Below are positions 1 to 9,535 of a stretch of DNA of 64,000 bases, piece by piece. Within the stretch, counting starts at the first letter, position 1. Each line of letters starts with the position of its first letter. The notes beneath the pieces are model-generated. The model ran no database searches. It saw nothing but the letters and a program-made list of their open reading frames with translations, and had not been told where the DNA came from. This DNA is from Alentia gelatinosa. Its lineage: Eukaryota; Annelida; Polychaeta; Phyllodocida; Polynoidae. Position numbers and translations under genes: made by a program. The stretch is taken from assembly GCA_950022655.1 (NCBI GenBank), contig OX465580.1:1721122-1785121 (forward strand). The letters are read 5' to 3'.

Positions 1-104
1 CACACCACCACACCACCACACCACAACACACCACACCACCACACCACACCACCACACCACACCACACCACAACACAACACCACCACACCACACCACCACA
101 CCAC
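1..104. repeat. CACCA/CACAC simple-sequence tract
   Basis: Purely C/A on the plus strand, built of CACCA and CACAA words. It starts at the window edge, so its full length is unknown, and it abuts the 73-bp satellite directly. Confidence 0.9.
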
Positions 105-1265
105 CTGTATGCTACCGATATGGTGATACACACTCCCTATGTGTTTTCTATGGACACTTTGTATTAGGTGGATATATCTGTATGCTCCGGGTATGGTGAT
201 ACACACTCCCTGTGTGTTTTCTTAGGACACTTTGTATTAGGTGGATATATCTGTATGCTGTGGGTATGGTGATACACACTCCCTGTGTGTTTTCTTAGGA
301 CACTTTGTATTAGGTGGATATATCTGTATGCTCTGGGAATGGTGATACACACTCCCTATGTGTTTTCTATGGACACTTTGTATTAGGTGGATATATCTGT
401 ATGCTCTGGGTATGGTGATATACACTCCCTATGTGTTTTCTATGGACACTTTGTATTAGGTGGATATATCTGTATGCTCTGGGTATGGTGATACACACTC
501 CCTATGTGTTTTCTATGGACACTTTGTATTAGGTGGATATATCTATATGCTCTGGGTATGGTGATACACACTGCCTATGTGTTTTCTATGGACACTTTGT
601 ATTAGGTGGATATATCTGTATGCTACCGATATGGTGATACTCACTCCCTATGTGTTTTCTATGGACACTTTGTATTAGGTGGGTATATCTCTATGCTCCC
701 GGTATGGTGATACACACTCCCTATGTGTTTTCTATGGACACTTTTATTAGGTGGATATATCTGTATGCTCCAGGTATGGTGATACACACTCCCTATGTGT
801 TTTCTATGGACACTTTGTATCAGGTGGATATATCTGTATGCTCCGGGTATGGGGATACACACTCCCTATGTGTTTTCTATGGACACTTTGTATCAGGTGG
901 ATATATCTGTATGCTCCGGGTATGGGGATACACACTCCCTCTGTGTTTTCTATGGAGACTTTGTATTAAGGTGGATATATCTGTATGCTCCGGGTATAGT
1001 GATACACACTCTCTATGTGCTTTCTATGGACACTTTGTATTAAGGTGGATATATCTGTATGCTCCAGGCATGGTGATACACACTCCCTATGTGTTTTCTA
1101 CGGACACTTAGTATTAGGTGGATATATCTGTATGCTCCGGGTATGGTGATACACACTCCCTATGTGTTTTCTACGGACACTTAGTATTAGGTGGATTTAT
1201 CTGTATGCTCCGGGTATGGTGATACACACTCCTATGTGTTTTCTACGGACACTTTGTAGTAGGTG
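105..1265 (+). repeat. 73-bp satellite array, about 16 units
   Basis: Units read roughly GGATATATCTGTATGCTCCG, then GGTATGGTGATACACACTCC, then CTATGTGTTTTCTATGGACA, then CTTTGTATTAGGT, 73 bp in all. Units differ by a few substitutions; around 960-1060 some carry one extra A. Because 73 is not a multiple of three, the array cycles through all frames and creates spurious reading frames. The last unit (about 1245-1275) ends GTAGTAGGTGGATAATGG, which resembles the terminus of the foldback elements annotated at 17473, 23572 and 49107. The same satellite recurs at 32150-32937. Confidence 0.95.
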
Positions 1266-1600
1266 GATAATGGATTTAAGTATGCTACATAATCTTACTT
1301 GGCTTTGCCTCATGAGATTAACCCGCACCAGACTTCATGTCGTATTTTCAGTGGGAGCGGATCTCCATGCAGTTCTCGTCTCAGATATGGGGCTTTTAGT
1401 GGTGAGGGCATGTCGGGTAACAAATCTGACCTCACCTCCACACATGTCTCTCTGACACGCCACCCCCATCACAGAGGGTCTAGAGGAAGGTCCACTGTGT
1501 GGGCAAATAACATTAATGCAGTTCATTGTAGGAGAGACGCATTGGTCACGGTGAGTTCCGTGCCATACCACGGTGCGTGAGCTTGTAAAAACACCTTTAT
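1266..1600. other. Spacer between two arrays, no gene seen
   Basis: Non-repetitive sequence between the 73-bp and 86-bp arrays. Short frames exist on both strands but none shows a recognisable domain, signal peptide or splice context. Confidence 0.6.
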
Positions 1601-4600
1601 CACCTCACTTAAAGCTGGAGTGGTGGTGGGCAGGCCAGAGTCAGGCATGGAGGAGGGGAAGGGATACCTAACTACAGTCACCGTTATAAACTCACTTAAA
1701 GCTGGCGTGGTGGTGTACAGGACACAGTCAGGCATGAGGGGGGGAAGAGATACCTAACTACAGTCACCGTTATAAACTCACTTAAAGCTGGCGTGGTGGT
1801 GTACAGGACACAGTCAGGCATGAGGGGGGGAAGAGATACCTAACTACAGTCACCGTTATAAACTCACTTAAAGCTGGCATGGTGGTGATGTACAGGACAC
1901 AGACAGGCATGAGGGGGGGAAGAGATACCTAACTACAGTCACCGTTATAAACTCACTTAAAGCTGGCATGGTGGTGTACAGGACACAGACAGGCATGAGG
2001 GGGGGAAGAGATACCTAACTACAGTCACCGTTATAAACTCACTTAAAGCTGGCATGGTGGTGTACAGGACACAGTCAGGCATGAGGGGGGGAAGAGATAC
2101 CTAACTACAGTCACCGTTATAAACTCACTTAAAGCTGGCGTGGTGGTGTACAGGACACAGTCAGGCATGAGGGGGGGAAGAGATACCTAACTACAGTCAC
2201 CGTTATAAACTCACTTAAAGCTGGCGTGGTGGTGTACAGGACACAGACAGGCATGAGGGGGGGAAGAGATACCTAACTACAGTCACCGTTATAAACTCAC
2301 TTAAAGCTGGCGTGGTGGTGTAGTACAGGACACAGTCAGGCATGAGGGGGGGAAGAGATACCTAACTACAGTCACCGTTATAAACTCACTTAAAGCTGGC
2401 GTGGTGGTGTACAGGACACAGACAGGCATGAGGGGGGGAAGAGATACCTAACTACAGTCACCGTTATAAACTCACTTAAAGCTGGCGTGGTGTACAGGAC
2501 ACAGACAGGCATGAGGGGGGGAAGAGATACCTAACTACAGTCACCGTTATAAACTCACTTAAAGCTGGCGTGGTGGTGTACAGGACACAGTCAGGCATGA
2601 GGGGGGGAAGAGATACCTAACTACAGTCACCGTTATAAACTCACTTAAAGCTGGCGTGGTGGTGTACAGGACACAGTCAGGCATGAGGGGGGGAAGAGAT
2701 ACCTAAATACAGTCACCGTTATAAACTCACTTAAAGCTGGCGTGGTGGTGTACAGGACACAGTCAGGCATGAGGGGGGGAAGAGATACCTAACTACAGTC
2801 ACCGTTATAAACTCACTTAAAGCTGGCATGGTGGTGTACAGGACACAGTCAGGCATGAGGGGGGGAAGAGATACCTAACTACAGTCACCGTTATAAACTC
2901 ACTTAAAGCTGGCGTGGTGGTGTAGTACAGGACACAGTCAGGCATGAGGGGGGGAAGAGATACCTAACTACAGTCACCGTTATAAACTCACTTAAAGCTG
3001 GCATGGTGGTGGTGTACAGGACACAGTCAGGCATGAGGGGGGAAGAGATACCTAACTACAGTCACCGTTATAAACTCACTTAAAGCTGGCATGGTGGTGT
3101 ACAGGACACAGTCAGGCATGAGGGGGGGAAGAGATACCTAACTACAGTCACCGTTATAAACTCACTTAAAGCTGGCATGGTGGTGTACAGGACACAGTCA
3201 GGCATGAGGGGGGGAAGAGATACCTAACTACAGTCACCGTTATAAACTCACTTAAAGCTTGCGTGGTGGTGTACAGGACACAGTCAGGCATGAGGGGGGG
3301 AAGAGATACCTAACTACAGTCACCGTTATAAACTCACTTAAAGCTGGCGTGGTGGTGTAGTACAGGACACAGTCAGGCATGAGGGGGGGAAGAGATACCT
3401 AACTACAGTCACCGTTATAAACTCACTTAAAGCTGGCATGGTGGTGGTGTACAGGACACAGACAGGCATGAGGGGGGGAAGAGATACCTAACTACAGTCA
3501 CCGTTATAAACTCACTTAAAGCTGGCGTGGTGGTGTACAGGACACAGACAGGCATGAGGGGGGGAAGAGATACCTAACTACAGTCACCGTTATAAACTCA
3601 CTTAAAGCTGGCGTGGTGGTGTACAGGACACAGACAGGCATGAGGGGGGGGAGAGATACCTAACTACAGTCACCGTTATAAACTCACTTAAAGCTGGCGT
3701 GGTGGTGTACAGGACACAGTCAGGCATGAGGGGGGGAAGAGATACCTAACTACAGTCACCGTTATAAACTCACTTAAAGCTGGCGTGGTGGTGTACAGGA
3801 CACAGTCAGGCATGAGGGGGGGAAGAGATACCTAACTACAGTCACCGTTATAAACTCACTTAAAGCTGGCATGGTGGTGTACAGGACACAGACAGGCATG
3901 AGGGGGGGAAGAGATACCTAACTACAGTCACCGTTATAAACTCACTTAAAGCTGGCGTGGTGGTGTACAGGACACAGTCAGGCATGAGGGGGGGAAGAGA
4001 TACCTAACTACAGTCACCGTTATAAACTCACTTAAAGCTGGCGTGGTGGTGTACAGGACACAGTCAGGCATGAGGGGGGGAAGAGATACCTAACTACAGT
4101 CACCGTTATAAACTCACTTAAAGCTGGCGTGGTGGTGTACAGGACACAGACAGGCATGAGGGGGGGAAGAGATACCTAACTACAGTCACCGTTATAAACT
4201 CACTTAAAGCTGGCGTGGTGGTGTACAGGACACAGACAGGCATGAGGGGGGAAGAGATACCTAACTACAGTCACCGTTATAAACTCACTTACAGCTGGCG
4301 TGGTGGTGTACAGGACACAGACAGGCATGAGGGGGGAAGAGATACTTAACTACAGTCACCGTTATAAACTCACTTAAAGCTGGCGTGGTGGTGTACAGGA
4401 CACAGACAGGCATGAGGGGGGGAAGAGATACCTAACTACAGTCACCGTTATAAACTCACTTAAAGCTGGCGTGGTGGTGTACAGGACACAGACAGGTATG
4501 AGGGGGGGAAGAGATACCTAACTACAGTCACCGTTATAAACTCACTTAAAGCTGGCATGGTGGTGGTGTACAGGACACAGTCAGGCATGAGGGGGGGAAG

Positions 4601-5975
4601 AGATACCTAACTACAGTCACCGTTATAAACTCACTTAAAGCTGGCGTGGTGGTGTACAGGACACAGTCAGGCATGAGGGGGGGAAGAGATACCTAACTAC
4701 AGTCACCGTTATAAACTCACTTAAAGCTGGCGTGGTGGTGTACAGGACACAGTCAGGCATGAGGGGGGGAAGAGATACCTAACTACAGTCACCGTTATAA
4801 ACTCACTTAAAGCTGGCATGGTGGTGTACAGGACACAGTCAGACATGAGGGGGGGAAGAGATACCTAACTACAGTCACCGTTATAAACTCACTTAAAGCT
4901 GGCGTGGTGGTGTACAGGACACAGACAGGCATGAGGGGGGGAAGAGATACCTAACTACAGTCACCGTTATAAACTCACTTACAGCTGGCGTGGTGGTGTA
5001 CAGGACACAGACAGGCATGAGGGGGGAAGAGATACTTAACTACAGTCACCGTTATAAACTCACTTAAAGCTGGCGTGGTGGTGTACAGGACACAGACAGG
5101 TATGAGGGGGGGAAGAGATACCTAACTACAGTCACCGTTATAAACTCACTTAAAGCTGGCATGGTGGTGGTGTACAGGACACAGTCAGGCATGAGGGGGG
5201 GAAGAGATACCTAACTACAGTCACCGTTATAAACTCACTTAAAGCTGGCGTGGTGGTGTACAGGACACAGACAGGCATGAGGGGGGGAAGAGATACCTAA
5301 CTACAGTCACCGTTATAAACTCACTTAAAGCTGGTGTGGTGGTGTACAGGACACAGTCAGGCATGAGGGGGGGAAGAGATACCTAACTACAGTCACCGTT
5401 ATAAACTCACTTAAAGCTGGCGTGGTGGTGTACAGGACACAGTCAGGCATGAGGGGGGGAAGAGATACCTAACTACAGTCACCGTTATAAACTCACTTAA
5501 AGCTGGTGTGGTGGTGTACAGGACACAGTCAGGCATGAGGGGGGGAAGAGATACCTAACTACAGTCACCGTTATAAACTCACTTAAAGCTGGCGTGGTGG
5601 TGTACAGGACACAGACAGGCATGAGGGGGGGAAGAGATACCTAACTACAGTCACCGTTATAAACTCACTTAAAGCTGGCGTGGTGGTGTACAGGACACAG
5701 TCAGGCATGAGGGGGGGAAGAGATACCTAACTACAGTCACCGTTATAAACTCACTTAAAGCTGGCGTGGTGGTGTACAGGACACAGTCAGGCATGAGGGG
5801 GGGAAGAGATACCTAACTACAGTCACCGTTATAAACTCACTTAAAGCTGGCATGGTGGTGTACAGGACACAGTCAGACATGAGGGGGGGAAGAGATACCT
5901 AACTACAGTCACCGTTATAAACTCACTTAAAGCTGGCATGGTGGTGTACAGGACACAGACAGGCATGAGGCATGA
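1601..5975 (+). repeat. 86-bp minisatellite, about 51 units
   Basis: The unit starts CTCACTTAAAGCTGGCGTGG and ends CAGTCACCGTTATAAA. Variation is concentrated at few sites: GGCGTGG against GGCATGG (about 15 units) or GGTGTGG (two units), CAGTCAGG against CAGACAGG, one to three GGT steps, an occasional GTAGTACAGG insertion, and 6, 7 or 8 Gs in the G run. The CpG in CACCGTTA is intact in every unit I read. Rare variants recur in blocks (4291 and 4981; 4497 and 5101; 4841 and 5875), showing multi-unit duplication. Outer units are the most diverged. Confidence 0.95.
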
Positions 5976-6170
5976 AGAGATGCAAACCAAATTGCAAACA
6001 GCGTTAGAACCTCGGTTATACTTGGCATGATCGACAGGCCGGAGTCAGGCATAAGGCATGAAGAGATGTCAACCAAACTGAAAACACGATAATAAGCTCA
6101 CTTAAAGCTGGTGTGGTGGTAGGCATGCCAGAGTCAGGCATGAGGCATGAAAAAGACGTTAAATGACGTT
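5976..6170 (+). repeat. Diverged edge copies of the 86-bp unit
   Basis: Contains GCTGGTGTGGTGGTAGGCATG and GAGTCAGGCATGAGGCATGA words related to the array, separated by other sequence (GAGATGCAAACC, GAGATGTCAACC). The spacing is longer than 86 bp. These look like older, unhomogenised units at the array margin. Confidence 0.75.
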
Positions 6171-6594
6171 ACTGCGTGATGGTGGTCAGGATGGAGTGAG
6201 GAATTAGACATGAAAGAGAAACAAAGAATCGTGTCTGCATACCTCGGACTGCATTAACTGCGTATACCGCCCACTCCTCTCTAATTAGCCGTGCGTATTG
6301 CACTATTTATAACCCATACGTCATACTGTGACGTATGGGTTATGGCATCACGTGACCAGGTTGGAAGGTAAGCTGTCTTCTACTAACAAGGAACTGAGCC
6401 ATAGCCTCTGGACATATGCCATTTTATATCTCATGAGACAAAACCTAGTAGGATTAAGCAGCAAACCAATAACGAATTGTGTATTTCAGAGGCTATGGAT
6501 CGAGTGCAGTTCAGATTTTATCTCAACCCTATCACTGACTGACTGGCTAATGTTTGTGACTTCATCAGCAATTTGGTGGTTTTTCTCAATACTC
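6171..6594. other. Region without a recognised gene
   Basis: Apart from the hairpin at 6309-6343 I see no element boundary or coding signal. The 92-codon frame beginning at 6328 has no recognisable domain. Confidence 0.5.
6309..6343. repeat. 15-bp perfect inverted repeat
   Basis: ATAACCCATACGTCA and its exact reverse complement flank a 5-base loop. It could form a hairpin or cruciform. A TCACGTGAC E-box-type site follows at 6348-6356. No gene is adjacent, so a terminator role is not supported. Confidence 0.85.
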
Positions 6595-6660
6595 CATAGG
6601 CATTGAGTACGAGTTCCCAATGTTAAATCTAAAAAAACCCACCAAGGGTTGAGATAATGT
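6595..6660 (-). mobile_element. Partial TATCTCACCCC-ended module (module A)
   Basis: On the minus strand this reads from a degenerate TATCTCAACCC end, through AACATTGGGAACTCGTA, to CAATGCC. The better copies are at 8379-8520, 16783-16903, 31064-31205 and 47284-47424. Only one end is present. Confidence 0.6.
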
Positions 6661-7139
6661 GGATATTCCATGAAATACCCAACTGCGAGGATGACAAGCT
6701 GTCCCTCAGATCCACCATGTCGGTCGATACACTCTCCGCCCACACTCTGGGTACTCTGTGTAGCGGTATGTAGACTAGGCCTCGGCTGGGAGGGTGAACG
6801 GTGCTTGGAGTGGGGAGATTGTGTCGGAGGTCTTTGTCTCGGGGCTACTCTTACAATGCCTTATGGTGGAGATCAATTGGGGGCGCTGGTGGGAATAGTT
6901 TACGTAACCAGCGTAACCAGCGTAACCGGGGTAACCAGCGCAGGGCGTCACGTGACACGTTACGGCGTCCATTACGGCGTCCCCTGATCGACAGTGCTGC
7001 CACCTAGTAGCCGTTTCTCACCTCAGTTTATAGTCGCCTTAAAGAGAATGGCGACTGGGCGATAATAGGTTAAACCAGTCCGGGCGATAATGGGTGAAAG
7101 CAGTCGTTCACTTTTACCACCGTCCTCAACCAGCGAGAC
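6661..7139. other. Mostly unassigned; GTAACCAGC microsatellite inside
   Basis: Includes four steps of a 9-bp GTAACCAGC-type repeat at 6904-6940, then TTACGGCGTCC twice (about 6960-6982). A CTCF-like core, GCCACCTAGTAGCCG, lies at 6999-7013, and TCACGTGAC at 6948-6956. No gene recognised. Confidence 0.55.
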
Positions 7140-7211
7140 TGTGTGCAGACTCGGCTAATTCAGCGTGGGACGCACGCTCAGATACGGTGCATAGAGGAGG
7201 GAGAGATTATA
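7140..7211 (+). repeat. Dispersed repeat L, SINE insertion target
   Basis: Carries CGCTCAGATACGGTGCATAG and GGGAGAGATTATATAGACTT. A related copy occurs at 43675-43730. The stretch 7186-7211 is repeated with two mismatches at 7480-7505, on the far side of the SINE. Confidence 0.6.
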
Positions 7212-7479
7212 TAGACTTACTGCTCAGTGGCTAGGTGGTAGGGGTGTTTGTCTTGCGCATGGGGGGTTGTGGGTTCAAACCCCAGTCGGGTCATACCAAA
7301 GACACACACAATAATGGACCCACTGCTCATTCTGCTTAACACCCGCCATTAGAATGAGGAGTAGCAGACTAGGACCAAAGTGGACGATCTGCTTTGTTGC
7401 CGAATTCTGATTGTACACCCAGTATTCCCTTGATAAAGATTTCTCAAAAAACGAAAAACACAGGGGAAGTCACTGTTTA
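7212..7479 (+). mobile_element. tRNA-derived SINE, copy 1
   Basis: The tRNA-related head carries an A-box-like TGGCTAGGTGGTAGGGGTG and a clear B box, GGGTTCAAACCCC, at 7271-7283. These are RNA polymerase III internal promoter elements. The body contains AACACCCGCCATTAGAATGA and the element ends near CAGGGGAAGTCACTGTTT. A 26-bp near-identical direct repeat flanks it (7186-7211 and 7480-7505, two mismatches), consistent with a long target-site duplication. Copy 2 lies at 7658-7912 with the same order of blocks. It has no coding capacity, so mobilisation would depend on a LINE. Confidence 0.85.
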
Positions 7480-7505
7480 GGTGCATAGAGGAGGGAAAGA
7501 TTACA

Positions 7506-7600
7506 CAGTAGAACCCTGCGTAAGCAAAAACCCTCTGTTACGGGCCAAACTGTCCACTTATGCATGGTGGCTGCTTACACGGGGTTGAAATGAACATAGA

Positions 7601-7602
<2 letters not shown>
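7506..7602 (+). mobile_element. Short MITE with pogo-like ends
   Basis: Begins CAGTAGAACCCTGCGTAAGC and contains CTGTCCACTTATGC and GCTTACACGGGGTTGAA. Related longer copies lie at 39614-40036 and 56655-57097, the latter ending GGGGTTCTACTG, the reverse complement of the start. CAGTRRAACC ends resemble the pogo/Tigger branch of Tc1-mariner; superfamily assignment is inference. Confidence 0.55.

Positions 7603-7650
<48 letters not shown>
7603..7650. repeat. (AT)n microsatellite
   Basis: Uninterrupted alternating A/T of about 48 bp between the MITE and the second SINE. Confidence 0.95.
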
Positions 7651-7653
<3 letters not shown>

Positions 7654-7657
7654 CTCA

Positions 7658-7912
7658 CAGCAAGCTTGTTGGCTGAGTGTTCGCCTCGAGCATGGGAGGT
7701 TGTGGGTTCAAACCCAGTCGGGTCATACTAAAGATTTACACAAAAAATGGTACCCACTGCCCATTCAGTTTAACACCCGCCATTAGAATAAGGAGTAGAG
7801 GGCTATAGCCCGAGTGGAAGGACGGTATAGTCGAATTCTGTGATTGTGCATAATATATTCCCTTAAAAAAGGTTTCCTAAAAAATGAAAAACACAGGGAA
7901 AGTCACTGTTTT
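7658..7912 (+). mobile_element. tRNA-derived SINE, copy 2
   Basis: Contains TTGGCTGAGTGTTCGCCTCGA (A-box region), the B box GGGTTCAAACCC at 7703-7714, AACACCCGCCATTAGAATAA, and a tail ACACAGGGAAAGTCACTGTT. It is more diverged than copy 1 and no target duplication is visible. It directly precedes a reverse transcriptase remnant, but not in a way that shows a shared 3' end. Confidence 0.85.
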
Positions 7913-7914
7913 TC

Positions 7915-8166
7915 TTGCCTAGACCAAAAAGGGCACTTCTGAAGAGACCCTCATTCTACAGGGGATGCTTTATATCACTCGGAGTATCACAGGGGTCTAT
8001 ATTGGGGCCGTTCCTTTTCTTAGCCTATGTTAATGACAGCTGATGGCATACACTCTGTAGGGATTCGTGAATATGCTGATGATGCAGTCGTGTCTGTTCA
8101 AGTGGGACACAAGGGAGATTTAACTAATCGCATGAAGGAAAAGCTTGAAAAAGTCTCCAAGAAATA
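7915..8166 (+). pseudogene. Non-LTR reverse transcriptase fragment
   Basis: Translating from 7981 gives GVSQGSILGPFLFLAYVND, the reverse transcriptase block usually written PQGSxLGPLLFxxYIND. After a frameshift near 8038-8042 the next frame gives GIREYADDAVVSV, the YADD catalytic block with two of the metal-binding aspartates. The reading then continues to a stop at 8164-8166 (VSKK then TAA). Order and spacing match a LINE of the Jockey/CR1 type; the clade is inference. Only part of the palm domain remains and there is no endonuclease, so it is a dead fragment. The frame is too broken to stand out as a long reading frame. Confidence 0.85.
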
Positions 8167-8291
8167 ATAAAGAGGAACAAAGCTCATATAATAAAAGCAA
8201 CATTATGAAACAGTTTGAGAAGGTGAGTTGTACTTACTCAGAGAGGCCTGACTGTAAACGTCATCTCCTGAAAGATAAAACCAGCTGATAT

Positions 8292-8362
8292 AGTCTTATA
8301 GTATCAACCTAATACATAACGTCCATAGAAAACACATAGGAGCATACATAGCTGTATGCTAA
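8292..8362 (-). repeat. Single dispersed 73-bp-satellite-like unit
   Basis: Reverse complement reads close to AGCATACAG, CCTATGTGTTTTCTATGGAC, TATTAGGTTGATACTATA. It is an isolated monomer outside the arrays. Confidence 0.65.
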
Positions 8363-8378
8363 ACGCTGATATAGTCAT

Positions 8379-8520
8379 TTATCTCACCCCTGGTATTTTT
8401 TCTCCATAGACCTAACATTGAGAACTCGTATCCAACGCCCATGATGTATTTAAGAAAAATATCCAATGGAGGATTATGTCACAAATATTAACCCATGAGT
8501 CAATGTGAAAGGTGAGATAA
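8379..8520 (+). mobile_element. Module A MITE, full copy
   Basis: Begins TTATCTCACCCCTGG and ends GGTGAGATAA, so it carries short terminal inverted repeats. The body contains AACATTGAGAACTCGTATCC. The copy at 47284-47424 is the same sequence in reverse orientation, including the block TTAACCCATGAGTCAATG. Here it is followed by the palindromic module B, as it also is at 47160-47424. Confidence 0.8.
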
Positions 8521-8554
8521 ATTCAGAAACCCATTCAAGTTTAGGGTCAGAGCT

Positions 8555-9375
8555 GGGCCCTGTTTTTCAGTCACGATATCCTCTTTGTAAGATATCTTAC
8601 AGCTGTCAGTGTACTATAGATAAGACATCTTTGGGGATCGGCCAACGATTGTCCGTCAAGAGCACTTAGACTGCAGCCAGGTGTACTATAGATAAGACAT
8701 CTTTAGGGTCACGTGGTTCCAAATGTCTTCCAAAGTGTCTTAGACCTAAGACATCTATGGACATGTCGTACAGAATGCGCAACTTCACTTCCCGTAAGAA
8801 TTAAGCAATGAAATTTTAACACCAGTAAGGTATACATATAACCTATAATCGTACCAAATATGAGGAAAATCAGTCCCACCGTTCCGAAGTTATCGGCGTT
8901 TTAATTTCGTCATAGCAATCATCTGGTCTGGTGGCCAGTGTATTTTTTCCGACACCTCCGCTAATTTATGCAGCGACCTTGACATTGACTGCGTATCCGG
9001 AGGTGGGAGGGTGACTGGCCACCAGAGCAGACGATTGCTATTACGAAATTAAAACGCCGATAAATTCGGAACGGTGGGACCGATTTTCCTCATATTTGGT
9101 ACGATTATAGGTTATATGTATACCTTACTCGTGTTAAAATTTCAATTCTAAAGTCATATGGGAAGCACGAGAAATCCTCTATATACACACAGTGAGCTTT
9201 GATAGAGCCTGAGACAGTTCTAGACTTGAGACACTTTTAGCGGCGATCGAGCGCGCCGCACTGAGACCGTGTCTATAGCACACCCGCCATTTGGTGTCTT
9301 GCAAATTGTCTTCCAATCGTGGAGACATCTTAGGGTATCGTTGGGCGATTATGTCTTGACTGAAAAACAGGGCCC
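8555..9375. mobile_element. 821-bp non-autonomous DNA transposon
   Basis: It has 19-bp perfect terminal inverted repeats, GGGCCCTGTTTTTCAGTCA at 8555-8573 and its reverse complement at 9357-9375. It sits inside module B, whose other copies give the approximate empty site. Subterminal regions repeat AGACATCTT words. It carries a nested palindrome (8811-9142) and no transposase. A target duplication is not obvious. Confidence 0.85.
8811..9142. mobile_element. 332-bp foldback MITE nested in the transposon
   Basis: Starts AAATTTTAACACCAGTAAGG and ends with its near reverse complement TTACTCGTGTTAAAATTT. Arms are about 145 bp with few mismatches, and include GATTATAGGTTATATG and ACTGGCCACCAGA. 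The central loop is about 37 bp. This is the third nesting level at this site. Confidence 0.85.
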
Positions 9376-9535
9376 TGGATCCCATCTCGCTCGTAATTCA
9401 CGTGGCTTCGCCTTGTAGATCACTACGCGATTAAACCTCGATGAGATACGAATTCTGACCTTAAACTTTGGTAAGTTTCCTCTCTAGTCTACACTGGAGT
9501 GGTGCCACTCTCTGCAGGTGAGCCCAGGTTAGTCC

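Larger units (their letters stand above)
8521..9475 (+). mobile_element. Module B palindrome split by a nested transposon
   Basis: The left part ends TTTAGGGTCAGAGCT at 8554. The right part resumes ATCCCATCTCGCTCGTAATT at about 9379 and ends TCTGACCTTAAACTTTGG. The uninterrupted palindrome is seen at 47160-47275 and 36636-36775. The interruption is the 821-bp element at 8555-9375. The centre contains CACGTGGCTTCGCCTTGT, a loop motif shared with other palindromes in this window. Confidence 0.75.

Noticed and set aside
1..104. Telomeric repeat at the window start
   Set aside because: The CACCA/CACAC words do not match TTAGGG or other known animal telomere repeats.
6309..6343. Rho-independent-type terminator
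   Set aside because: A strong stem but no T run, and bacterial terminators do not apply in this genome.
7271..7283. A functional tRNA gene
   Set aside because: A- and B-box-like sequences are present but no cloverleaf can be closed, and the block recurs with a SINE body at 7658-7912.
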